The notes below the pieces were generated by a model. That model saw only the letters and a list, made by a program, of their open reading frames with translations. It was not told the origin of the DNA and ran no database searches. A DNA stretch of 64,000 nucleotides. Origin: Bacteroides caccae. GTDB lineage: Bacteria; Bacteroidota; Bacteroidia; Bacteroidales; Bacteroidaceae. This document shows positions 7,343 through 14,593 of the stretch, in pieces (within the stretch, counting starts at the first letter, position 1; each line of letters opens with the position of its first letter). The stretch lies in the NCBI RefSeq assembly GCF_002222615.2, contig NZ_CP022412.2, forward strand, positions 3,038,001 through 3,102,000, in the 5' to 3' direction. Made by a program: the position numbers and the translations under genes.

Positions 7343-8524
7343 ATGAATGTAAGATTAATAATTATTCAATTTGTACTAATTGCATGTACGAGTTGTTCTT
7401 CTGATAAAACACTTATAAAGGGCTGTGGGATTCCTATAGTATTGAATGAAATTAAAACAAGTTTGGTTGATACTGCCTTTTTTCAAGCCTCCTCAATAAT
7501 ACCATTGGAAAGTAATGATAACTTTTCCTTAATCCGGTCTATTGATAGAATATGTGTAATAGATGATACTTTTTATATGCTTGACCGCTCATTGGGTAAA
7601 GTTTTTATGTATAGTACTTCAGGAAAGTATTTGGGACAAATTAATGATATAGGTAGCGGTCCCGGAGAGTATATTCAGATTAGTGATATTACCGTGGATC
7701 AAAAAAGAAAAAATATAGTATTACTATGTGATCGGCCATATAAGGTTATGTATTATACTAATGCAGGAAAGTTGATGAAAGAAGTCTCATATTCTGACTA
7801 TTATAGTGAATTTATAGTAAACGGTGATAGTATTTATTGCTATAAGGTAGGGCTGAAAGATGTAGATTATATTTTAACTTATACCTATCCTATGGATTTT
7901 CTAAGAAAGGAGGCTTTGCATGAAAGACCTTATTTTGATTCAGGTTCTTCTGGAAATTTTACATCTTTCGATGTGGGAAATAGGTTAACAATAAGTGATG
8001 CTGTATATTTTACACGCCCTTTGGAAAGTTGTATATATTCTATAGATAGAAATGGTATATATGAGAAATATGCGATTGATTTTAAAGAGCACCATTTACC
8101 AAAATCATTACTAGAAAAGAATATGTCTGCTGAAGATTTTCTTAATATATGCGATGAGAATAAGTATGTATGTAGCATTACTAATGTAGTGGGGAATCGT
8201 GACTATTTGTTGTTCAAAACGAATATAGGACTCTTTATATATGATAAACAGTTAAAACGATTAGAAGGTTATTACTTTATTTTAAATTCGCCTTTAAGAG
8301 GTGGTTCTCCTAATTATTTACCCGTTAATAATGCAAGTCAAATAATACAAATTATGCAACCTATGCAGTTTAAACAGTATATGGACATACAAAAGGAAAG
8401 GAACAAAACGGATGACAAACTCAATCCGGTTTACGAGAATATATATCAAAATTTGCATGATGAAGATAATCCTATTCTGATAATTTACGAATTACCATAT
8501 AAAAATAATATTATTGAAGAATAA
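7343..8524 (+). CDS. Six-bladed beta-propeller lipoprotein (paralogue 4)
   Basis: 393 residues from the ATG at 7343 (MNVRLIIIQFVLIACTSCSS; lipobox ACTSC). An upstream TTG would add 14 residues before the signal and is not preferred. The protein carries the family motif SSIIPLESNDNFSLIRS, blade repeats (SGKYLGQINDIGSGPGEYIQI) and the tail DEDNPILIIYEL. It follows an NVEALA gene by 38 bp. It overlaps the next gene, a thioredoxin-like protein, by 11 bp, which suggests translational coupling. The same propeller plus small thioredoxin-like pairing occurs at 17121-18795. Confidence 0.8.
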   Translation: MNVRLIIIQFVLIACTSCSSDKTLIKGCGIPIVLNEIKTSLVDTAFFQASSIIPLESNDNFSLIRSIDRICVIDDTFYMLDRSLGKVFMYSTSGKYLGQINDIGSGPGEYIQISDITVDQKRKNIVLLCDRPYKVMYYTNAGKLMKEVSYSDYYSEFIVNGDSIYCYKVGLKDVDYILTYTYPMDFLRKEALHERPYFDSGSSGNFTSFDVGNRLTISDAVYFTRPLESCIYSIDRNGIYEKYAIDFKEHHLPKSLLEKNMSAEDFLNICDENKYVCSITNVVGNRDYLLFKTNIGLFIYDKQLKRLEGYYFILNSPLRGGSPNYLPVNNASQIIQIMQPMQFKQYMDIQKERNKTDDKLNPVYENIYQNLHDEDNPILIIYELPYKNNIIEE

Positions 8525-9124
8525 ACGATACATAGTCTTTTTCATATTTGTACTAACCTTGATTGTTAGTGTCTATCAATTTGGACGTAGAATACAGTCT
8601 GAAAAAATATATTTTAGATACTTAAAAAATATAAAGTGCGAATATGAAAAGCAGATAGAAAAGAGAAACTCTGCTTATTATATGTTAAAAGAAGATATTA
8701 TATTGAATTTTCAAAATAATGGTTTGCCTCTATGTTTAAATGAAATAATATATGAAGATGGTACAAGCGCTTGTCATTTAAAGGATATTATATCTGATAC
8801 ATCTTTAGTAGTGCGACTATCTCAGTCGAATTGTGGGATTTGTGTAATACACTGATGTCATTATTGCAGAAAGTAAATATGAAAAATGTCATATTTTTGA
8901 CAGATTACGAAGATCAATGTTTTCTGGATGACTTAAAACTATATAGAATCAAAGGGCGCTTTTTTAAAATAGCATCTTTGAAAATTCCTATTGAAAGCAT
9001 GGATATTCCATATCTATTTGTGATAGATAAAGATTTTATAATAAATAAAATCTATATACCCCATAATTCGATGACGGATCAGACCCTTTCATATTTGAAA
9101 TATTTACAGAATTATATGAAATAA
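8514..9124 (+). pseudogene. Thioredoxin-like membrane-anchored protein, frameshifted
   Basis: The first frame (8514-8855, TTG start overlapping the propeller stop) encodes an N-terminal anchor (YIVFFIFVLTLIVSVYQF), a coiled segment and LSQSNCGICV, a CxxC site in a thioredoxin-like context. It then stops. The second frame, entered at about 8843, continues with NTLMSLLQKVNMKNVIFLTDYED and ends in YLFVIDKDFIINKIYIPHNS, the remaining strands of the fold. A single missing base right after the CxxC joins the two into one 203-residue protein of normal design. Either this is a real frameshift mutation, a sequencing error, or less likely a recoding site. The related gene at 18373-18795 aligns with the second half. 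Confidence 0.65.
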
Positions 9125-9169
9125 CGTTTTTGCATATCTTATGATGTTGTTAGTAGATAGCTTTACTTT

Positions 9170-9343
9170 CATATTTTGTCTATTAACGCAATTGGTAAGG
9201 CATTATGGAAAGTTGATGGTAATTATGACAATAGGATATATCAGGTTTTAAATCGATTGCGAGGTTTCTTGAGACATTTTCTTTCTCTATTCATCGAAAT
9301 AGAGTCTGTGGGGAGTTACCAATTGAAAATCAGTGAGATATAA
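9170..9343 (+). pseudogene. 3' fragment of the membrane-anchored regulator gene
   Basis: 57 codons plus stop nearly identical to the end of the regulator gene (6234-6407), starting inside the winged helix at HILSINAIGKALWKVDG. It has no start codon or upstream domain. Two substitutions give HFLSLFIEIE in place of HFPSISIEIE. It is the left boundary of the second copy of the tandem duplication. Before it, 9125-9169 shows nothing recognisable. Confidence 0.85.
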
Positions 9344-9376
9344 ATCTTAAGTCTTCTTATTTCTACTTTTATTAGC

Positions 9377-9396
9377 AGATGTAAGAAGATGTAAGA
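9377..9396 (+). promoter_or_regulatory. AGATGTAAGA tandem direct repeats, candidate regulator binding site
   Basis: Two perfect adjacent 10-bp repeats, with a further partial TGTA at 9397-9400, end 6 bp upstream of the -33 element. OmpR/PhoB-type winged-helix proteins typically bind head-to-tail direct repeats of 10-11 bp just upstream of the promoter, so the regulator at 5373-6407 is the natural candidate. Binding is inferred. Confidence 0.6.
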
Positions 9397-9402
9397 TGTA
9401 TC

Positions 9403-9435
9403 TTTTGGATTCAATACCCCACTTGATTACCTTTG
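9403..9435 (+). promoter_or_regulatory. Promoter of the NVEALA-transglutaminase unit
   Basis: TTTTG at 9403-9407, a 20-bp spacer, then TACCTTTG at 9428-9435. This matches the Bacteroides promoter consensus well. The start codon of the NVEALA gene is 30 bp downstream. Confidence 0.75.
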
Positions 9436-9465
9436 CCGTAGTTTATTTGAAAAATATAATATATT

Positions 9466-9729
9466 ATGAAAAAAGGTATTTTTACGGCATTACTGTTTAC
9501 TGTTATTGTTGCATTGTATAGTTTGCATTTGGCAAACGGTAAATGTGTTTACAAATCTAATATTAGCTCCTTGTTGCTAGAAAATATTGAAGCGTTAGCT
9601 GCGGATGAAGATGGATCAGATGATGGAGAGGTTGTAGGAGGAAAAATAAGGTGTATTGATGTTGGTAGTCTAGATTGTCCTCTTACTCATGAAAAAGTTA
9701 AATATATAGTTAGAGGTTACAGTCTTTGA
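9466..9729 (+). CDS. NVEALA-type small exported protein (87 aa)
   Basis: The leader MKKGIFTALLFTVIVALYSL has a single hydrophobic segment at about residues 5-22. The canonical family motif LLENIEALAADED follows at about residues 38-50, then an acidic stretch (DGSDDGE) and a C-terminal tail with a CIDVGSLDC cysteine pair. The A-L-A before the acidic stretch resembles a signal-peptidase I -3/-1 site, although it lies some 20 residues after the hydrophobic core, farther than usual. It has its own promoter with upstream direct repeats and precedes the transglutaminase-like gene by 67 bp. Function unknown. Confidence 0.8.
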   Translation: MKKGIFTALLFTVIVALYSLHLANGKCVYKSNISSLLLENIEALAADEDGSDDGEVVGGKIRCIDVGSLDCPLTHEKVKYIVRGYSL

Positions 9730-9796
9730 GATGACTTCTTGGGGCTTTCTTGTCTTATAGATAGCTCTCCAGCAATACAAACCTGATTGAAAAAGT

Positions 9797-11740
9797 ATGA
9801 AAACACGACTGTTTATATGTGTATGTATATTATTTAGCTTGCTTTCTTGTTCCTCTTCTGAAAAAGAACAGTTAGAAACAGCTTTGGCTTTTGCTGATAC
9901 TAACCGGGCAGAACTTGAAAAAGTTTTAGAGTATTATAAAAATGATTCTCTTAAATTGAAGGCGGCTATATATCTTATAGAAAATATGCCTCTGTACTAT
10001 ACATATAAAGGAAGTGATTTGGATTCGCTACATATAGCGCTTGAACAATATGCGGTTTCAGATAGTTATGATAAACATTTAGAATATCTGAAACGCTTTC
10101 CCTATCGAAATTTGTTCAAGGAATATGATGCAAAAGTGATAACTTCCGAATATTTGATTGAAAATATAGAGTATTCATTTAAAGTATGGCGTGAAACTCC
10201 TTGGGGAAAGTACGTTTCTTTTGATAATTTCTGCGAGTTTATTCTTCCATATCGAATCAAGGATGAACCTTTGACTCATTGGAAAAAAGACTTCTATCAT
10301 CGCTTCAAGCCTGTACTGGATTCTTTATATCAAGGAACGGATGTAGTGGAGGCAACCTCCTGTTTAAGTAATTATGCAACGAGTTTACATTGGAAATATC
10401 AGAATGAACTTACAGGTCCACATTTATCAGCTCAACTCTTGTTGGAATTACAACTTGGCGATTGTACGAGTATTGCAGATTTCGGATGTTATATGCTACG
10501 TTCGGTAGGCATTCCCGTTGGGATTGATGCTTATTTATGGTCACCGGTGAGTCATGTTGCTCATGTTTGGAATGTAGTACTTGATACAACTGGATATACA
10601 ATTCCATTTAATTTTGGGGCGCGAAAGCTAAAAAGAGGTGAACAGTTTGGTTATAGACAGGGAAAAGTATATAGGCATACCTATGCATTACAGAAAGAAC
10701 GTTTAGATGCTGTTCTACAAAATAAAAAGTTTGGAATAGCATTGGCGAACATTTGTTTGAAAGATGTTTCATCTTTGTATTTTCCTTCCAATGAAATAAC
10801 GGTTGATTGTGAGTTGATAAAAGATAGAAAAGAAGAACATTCTGTATGGGTTGCTATCTTTAATAGGCGTGGCTGGTTTCCGATTGGCGAGGGGCGTTAT
10901 AAAGAAGGGAAAGCTATTTTTAATGATATTGAAGAAGGGCTAATTTATATGACTTTGTACGCTCAGGATGGAAAGTTAAAAGAAGCCAGTTTTCCTTTTA
11001 AGATAGATAAAGAAAGTGGTTGCTTGTTGTATTATCGCCCGAAAGCAGACAGTTGTCAGATGAGTGTCACACGTAAATGGCCTCTACAAGGAGGTATACG
11101 GTCTTATATCCAACGTATGGCGTATGGTCGTTTTGAAGGTGCTAATCGGAAAGATTTCAGTGATGCAAAGGTTATGTTACAACTGAAGAATTATCCAAGA
11201 AAGATGTTCAATGAAGTCAAGATAAAAGATTCTTCGAAGTATCGTTATGTTCGTTACATATCTGCTGATTGGTTTCCTGGCGATATTGCGGAAGTAGCTT
11301 GGTATGCCGATACTTTGGGACAAACGAAGTTACAAGGTGAATTAATGTCTACTTTACCATATAAAGGAAGTCGGACAGTGTCAGGAAGGAGTGCCATGGA
11401 CGGTGACCCTTTGACTTTCTTTACTAGTTCGGAAAAGCCGGGTTGGGTTGGTCTGGATTTGAATACTCCCAAGCAGGTAGGGAGTATTAGATATACACCT
11501 CGCAATGATGATAATTTTGTACGGGTAGGGGATAAGTATGAGTTATTTTATTTCTCGGCAGACGGTTGGAAATCATTGGGCGTTAAAGTAGCGGAAGAAC
11601 CTAAACTGATATACAATAATGTTCCTAGTCATGCTTTATATTGGCTTCGAGATTTGACCAGAGGAAATGAAGAACAGGTATTTACTTATTATGATAATAA
11701 GCAAATCTTTACAGAAGGTTATTGGAATCTGCTGTTTTGA
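9797..11740 (+). CDS. Transglutaminase-like lipoprotein with C-terminal discoidin-like region
   Basis: 647 residues with lipoprotein signal (FICVCILFSLLSCSSS; lipobox LLSC). The central domain has the transglutaminase/cysteine-protease-like triad: Cys223 in LQLGDCTSIADF, His256 in SHVAHVWNVV and Asp263 in VLDTTG. The C-terminal 130 residues or so (AMDGDPLTFFTSSEKPGWVGLDL...VGSIRYTPRNDDN) resemble a galactose-binding/F5-8C discoidin-like domain, preceded by beta-sandwich sequence. It should act outside the inner membrane. In this setting it could cross-link, cleave or bind an NVEALA peptide or a cell-wall component; none is proven. It sits between two NVEALA genes. A decayed copy of its 3' part lies at about 6600-6720. 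Confidence 0.8.
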   Translation: MKTRLFICVCILFSLLSCSSSEKEQLETALAFADTNRAELEKVLEYYKNDSLKLKAAIYLIENMPLYYTYKGSDLDSLHIALEQYAVSDSYDKHLEYLKRFPYRNLFKEYDAKVITSEYLIENIEYSFKVWRETPWGKYVSFDNFCEFILPYRIKDEPLTHWKKDFYHRFKPVLDSLYQGTDVVEATSCLSNYATSLHWKYQNELTGPHLSAQLLLELQLGDCTSIADFGCYMLRSVGIPVGIDAYLWSPVSHVAHVWNVVLDTTGYTIPFNFGARKLKRGEQFGYRQGKVYRHTYALQKERLDAVLQNKKFGIALANICLKDVSSLYFPSNEITVDCELIKDRKEEHSVWVAIFNRRGWFPIGEGRYKEGKAIFNDIEEGLIYMTLYAQDGKLKEASFPFKIDKESGCLLYYRPKADSCQMSVTRKWPLQGGIRSYIQRMAYGRFEGANRKDFSDAKVMLQLKNYPRKMFNEVKIKDSSKYRYVRYISADWFPGDIAEVAWYADTLGQTKLQGELMSTLPYKGSRTVSGRSAMDGDPLTFFTSSEKPGWVGLDLNTPKQVGSIRYTPRNDDNFVRVGDKYELFYFSADGWKSLGVKVAEEPKLIYNNVPSHALYWLRDLTRGNEEQVFTYYDNKQIFTEGYWNLLF

Positions 11741-11774
11741 TTAATTTTATAATTGTTAAACTGGTTGGGAAGGA

Positions 11775-11819
11775 AGAATGGACGATTGCTGTTCTTTGGC
11801 AAGGCGCATCGTCCATTCT
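11775..11819 (+). repeat. Perfect 12-bp inverted repeat between transglutaminase and NVEALA genes
   Basis: AGAATGGACGAT at 11775-11786 and ATCGTCCATTCT at 11808-11819 flank a 21-base loop. No T-run follows, and an NVEALA gene starts 132 bp downstream, so this may be an attenuator, an mRNA processing or stability hairpin, or a protein site rather than a full terminator. Confidence 0.6.
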
Positions 11820-11931
11820 GAATACAGCCTAAATAAGGAAGAAGGTATCCAATGCAAACATAAGAATAAAAAATGAAAGTGGCAAGTGATTGCCTTATGC
11901 CGTTGAAAGGATAGAGACGGAATAAACTGAA

Positions 11932-12092
11932 TTATAATATAAACGATAATATGAAAAAGAAATTATTTGGAATAATGTTGGTCCTTGCAGTTATACTGTT
12001 TGCTGGTTATACTGTATATAATTCTCATGGAGATATAAAATTGTCTGATGTAACGTTGGCTAATTTGGAAGCTTTAGCAGATGAAAATGATG
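11932..12092 (+). repeat. NVEALA leader cassette, copy 1
   Basis: The 5' untranslated stretch (GAATTATAATATAAACGATA) and the first 47 codons of the NVEALA gene are nearly identical to 13264-13433. Sequence downstream of the cleavage motif is unrelated. Confidence 0.8.
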
Positions 12093-12247
12093 ATAACTCT
12101 GAAGCAGGAGGAGCAAGTCATAGTTGTTATAAAAAATGGAGAAAAGCACCAGAGGATGACGGTTTTGCTCTATGGGGGTGGATTTGTCAGGAATGTGAAC
12201 TTTATTGGTTATTGGAAGCTAAGTATACATCGACGTGTAATAAATAG
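11951..12247 (+). CDS. NVEALA-type small exported protein (98 aa)
   Basis: The leader MKKKLFGIMLVLAVILFAGY is hydrophobic, followed by DVTLANLEALADENDD, a canonical form of the family motif with a putative cut after ALA (residue 43). The mature part is about 55 residues, starts acidic, and has four cysteines (SHSCYKKW, WICQECELY, TSTCNK), suggesting two disulfides. The leader is nearly identical to that of the damaged gene at 13292 while the mature parts are unrelated. A beta-propeller gene follows after only 4 bp, so the two are almost certainly co-translated. Role unknown. Confidence 0.8.
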   Translation: MKKKLFGIMLVLAVILFAGYTVYNSHGDIKLSDVTLANLEALADENDDNSEAGGASHSCYKKWRKAPEDDGFALWGWICQECELYWLLEAKYTSTCNK

Positions 12248-12251
12248 TGAT

Positions 12252-13223
12252 ATGAAGTATAGTATTGTATTCTTCTTTCTATTATCTATTTTGGGGGTAA
12301 GTTGTGTTTCTCACAAGGAGCAAATAGTTGATCTTCCAAATCCCACGTCGTTATTGGCAGATAGTATAACAACTCCTCCGGTATTGTTGTCTGTGACACG
12401 TTTATTTATAGTTCATGATATGTTGGTTGCTTACGAACAACGGAAAGATACTTTGTTCTCTTTCTGGAAATTACCAGAATGCCAATATTTGTTTAATGCG
12501 GGGGTAAAAGGACAGGGACCTAATGACTTTTTGATATTAGATAGGAATTTTGTTGAATCTAAAGAGGGTTTTAAAGTTTTTGAATTACCCTCAAATAGAG
12601 TGAAAGAATTGAAAATAGATTCATCGGGTACTTTTAAATTAATCTCAGAACAGAGGTTGAAAGTAAACCAAATGCCACTAAATCGTTTCCTTTTTTTAGC
12701 TGATAGTTCTTATTGCTTCTTGTCTCAAGATGATAAATATGAATATACGTTACTGGATAAGAAACAGGATACTCATCAATTCAGCGATTACCCATTTGAT
12801 TTATTGAAAAAGGATAAAGGCGATGATAATAATTTTGTATATAATAAATTGACTGTTTCTAAACCTGATGGAGAGATGTTTGCCTCTTTTTATGTATATA
12901 TTAAGATGATGAGAATCTATAACCGACATGGTGAGATGTTGAATGAAATAGTGTTGGAGCATGCTAACTCTTCGTTAGATAACGAAGAGAAAATTACTTA
13001 TTATCCTTACCCCCCATGTGCTGATAATAAATATATATATGTATTGACTAAACAAGAAGAAGAGCCAATTCTGGAAGTATGGACATGGAATGGTGAACTA
13101 GTTGAGCGGTATTCTTTAGATAAGAAGATTAGCAATTTTGTCGTTTCTAATAAGTATCATACCCTTTATGCTGTTAATAAGGATATTGAAGATAAGATAT
13201 ACGTTTATAAACTTCCTCTTTAA
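12252..13223 (+). CDS. Beta-propeller lipoprotein (paralogue 5, divergent)
   Basis: 323 residues from the ATG at 12252 (MKYSIVFFFLLSILGVSCVS; lipobox GVSC). The open frame runs further upstream through the NVEALA gene in another phase, but the lipoprotein signal fixes the start. Blade-like segments include QYLFNAGVKGQGPNDFLIL and MRIYNRHGEMLNEIV. The usual IPLETND motif and the DDNP tail are absent; the protein ends EDKIYVYKLPL, so it is a divergent or shorter member. It is the partner of the NVEALA gene directly before it and is followed by a clear hairpin terminator. Confidence 0.75.
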   Translation: MKYSIVFFFLLSILGVSCVSHKEQIVDLPNPTSLLADSITTPPVLLSVTRLFIVHDMLVAYEQRKDTLFSFWKLPECQYLFNAGVKGQGPNDFLILDRNFVESKEGFKVFELPSNRVKELKIDSSGTFKLISEQRLKVNQMPLNRFLFLADSSYCFLSQDDKYEYTLLDKKQDTHQFSDYPFDLLKKDKGDDNNFVYNKLTVSKPDGEMFASFYVYIKMMRIYNRHGEMLNEIVLEHANSSLDNEEKITYYPYPPCADNKYIYVLTKQEEEPILEVWTWNGELVERYSLDKKISNFVVSNKYHTLYAVNKDIEDKIYVYKLPL

Positions 13224-13233
13224 ATTTACTTAT

Positions 13234-13259
13234 TGAGTCCACTTTAAAAAGTGGACTCA
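13234..13259 (+). terminator. Hairpin terminator after beta-propeller 5
   Basis: TGAGTCCACT at 13234-13243 and AGTGGACTCA at 13250-13259 form a perfect 10-bp stem with a short A/T loop, 10 bp after the stop codon. Confidence 0.7.
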
Positions 13260-13263
13260 TTGA

Positions 13264-13433
13264 ATTATAATATAAACGATGAAACGATAATATGAAAAAG
13301 AAATTATTTGGAATAATGTTGGTCTTTGCAGTTGTACTGTTCGCTGGTTATACTGCATATAATTCTCATGGAGATATAAAATTGTCTGATGTAACGTTGG
13401 CTAATTTGGAAGCATTGGCTGGAGAAAATGACG
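13264..13433 (+). repeat. NVEALA leader cassette, copy 2
   Basis: Second copy of the leader cassette at 11932-12092, with an extra short insertion (GATGAAAC) in the untranslated part that is also present before the gene at 6915. Confidence 0.8.
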
Positions 13434-13598
13434 GAGGTGGAGAGAGTGGGGGATAAGCATATCTGTTATGATAGATATTCTATTTCAGGTTGTTCTATGT
13501 TTAAACAGTTTTTTTCCGCAGGTGAGGTTATTGGTCAATTCGTTGAAAGAGTTGGAGAGATAGGATCAAAAATGAAATATCATGATTGCTATAGATAA
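13292..13598 (+). pseudogene. NVEALA-type peptide gene with a frameshift in a G5 tract
   Basis: The ATG at 13292 encodes a 54-residue product: leader MKKKLFGIMLVFAVVLFAGY, the motif LANLEALAGEND, then GGGESGG and stop at 13454-13456. Removing one base from the run of five Gs at 13448-13452 restores an open frame to 13598. That frame encodes GDKHICYDRYSISGCSMF through KMKYHDCYR, a three-cysteine tail of the right length and style for this family (about 101 residues in total, against 98 for its neighbour). So the gene is broken, phase-variable, or misread at the homopolymer. The remaining part to 13712 shows no gene and no clear promoter. Confidence 0.7.
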
Positions 13599-13712
13599 TA
13601 AAAAAGTTATTTGGGTAATCATTCTATAGTGCACGATTGGGAACTGTATGTTTTATCGACAAGTGAAGGAACTATTGCTTGTATTGTTGTATGAACTAAA
13701 TAAATTCTAGTA

Positions 13713-14579
13713 ATGAAGTATTGCTTTTTAGGATTTTTAGCATTATTGTTTATTTCCTGTAAGGGAAATAAGCAGCAACTAGCTGCGTTATTAAAAGAAT
13801 GGGAACAAAAAGAAATTATATTTCCTTCACATACAGTTTTTACTATTCAAGGTAAAGACACTGTTGATTTTTGTATAAAAGACCAATACAAAGTTTTGGT
13901 ATATACCGATTCTACTGGATGTACTGGATGTAGATTGAGGCTCGCTGATTGGAAGAAGTTTATGCAACAGGTTGATTCAACTAGTGCTGATTCCGTTCAG
14001 TTCCTTTTTTTCTTCTTTCCGAAGAAAGGTATGGAGCTCCACCATACTTTAAAAATGGCTTTATTTAATAATCCGGTATGCATAGATAAGCAAGATAGTC
14101 TTAATATACTGAACCACTTTCTACAGAGAATGGATTTTCAGACTTTTCTTTTAAATGAGAATAATAAGGTTGTAGCTGTTGGTAATCCTATTTATAATAA
14201 TAAGGTAAGAGATTTATATCTGAAAATTCTTTCGAAGAATAAATCTTTAGAAAATAATAATGAAGGACGACAAACTTCTCTGAAAATAGATCAAATGGTT
14301 TTGGATATGCAGTCTTTCTTGTGGGAAGAAAAGCAAACAAAGAGTCTGAGCATCCAAAATACGGGGAGTATTCCTTTGGTGATTAATGATGTGACTACAT
14401 CCTGTGGTTGTACTGTGGTAGATTACCCAAAACAACCAATATTACCAGGTAAGAGCGATACATTGCATATCAGTTATCAAGCTGAGCATCCTGGGCATTT
14501 TAACAAAACGATTAGTATATATTGTAATACGACTTCATCTCCAATACTTATTAAAATAAAGGGAAATGCAGAAAAATAA
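13713..14579 (+). CDS. Lipoprotein with thioredoxin-like CxxC domain and DUF1573 domain
   Basis: 288 residues with lipoprotein signal MKYCFLGFLALLFISCKG (lipobox FISC). Residues about 60-170 form a thioredoxin-like domain with YTDSTGCTGCRLRL (CxxC active site) and FLLNENNKVVAVGNP as the later strand. Residues about 190-288 match DUF1573, an immunoglobulin-like domain, with INDVTTSCGCTVVDYP and ILPGKSDTLHISY. It probably handles thiols or disulfides in the periplasm. It stands 14 bp before the O-antigen-ligase-like gene and probably forms an operon with it and the signal peptidase. Proteins with this pairing are common in Bacteroides; substrates are unknown. Confidence 0.75.
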   Translation: MKYCFLGFLALLFISCKGNKQQLAALLKEWEQKEIIFPSHTVFTIQGKDTVDFCIKDQYKVLVYTDSTGCTGCRLRLADWKKFMQQVDSTSADSVQFLFFFFPKKGMELHHTLKMALFNNPVCIDKQDSLNILNHFLQRMDFQTFLLNENNKVVAVGNPIYNNKVRDLYLKILSKNKSLENNNEGRQTSLKIDQMVLDMQSFLWEEKQTKSLSIQNTGSIPLVINDVTTSCGCTVVDYPKQPILPGKSDTLHISYQAEHPGHFNKTISIYCNTTSSPILIKIKGNAEK

Positions 14580-14593
14580 AATTTACTAGATCA

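Larger units (their letters stand above)
9170..9539 (+). repeat. Tandem duplication, copy 2
   Basis: Matches 6234-6597. This copy keeps an intact promoter and an intact NVEALA gene but only the 3' fragment of the regulator, whereas copy 1 has the intact regulator and a ruined NVEALA gene. Confidence 0.9.

Noticed and set aside
9377..9400. AGATGTAAGA repeats as a CRISPR or satellite array
   Set aside because: Only two and a half adjacent units with no spacers; better explained as a regulator site.
12081..12251. Longer start for the beta-propeller at 12252
   Set aside because: The upstream extension overlaps the NVEALA gene in another frame and would hide the clear lipoprotein signal starting at 12252.
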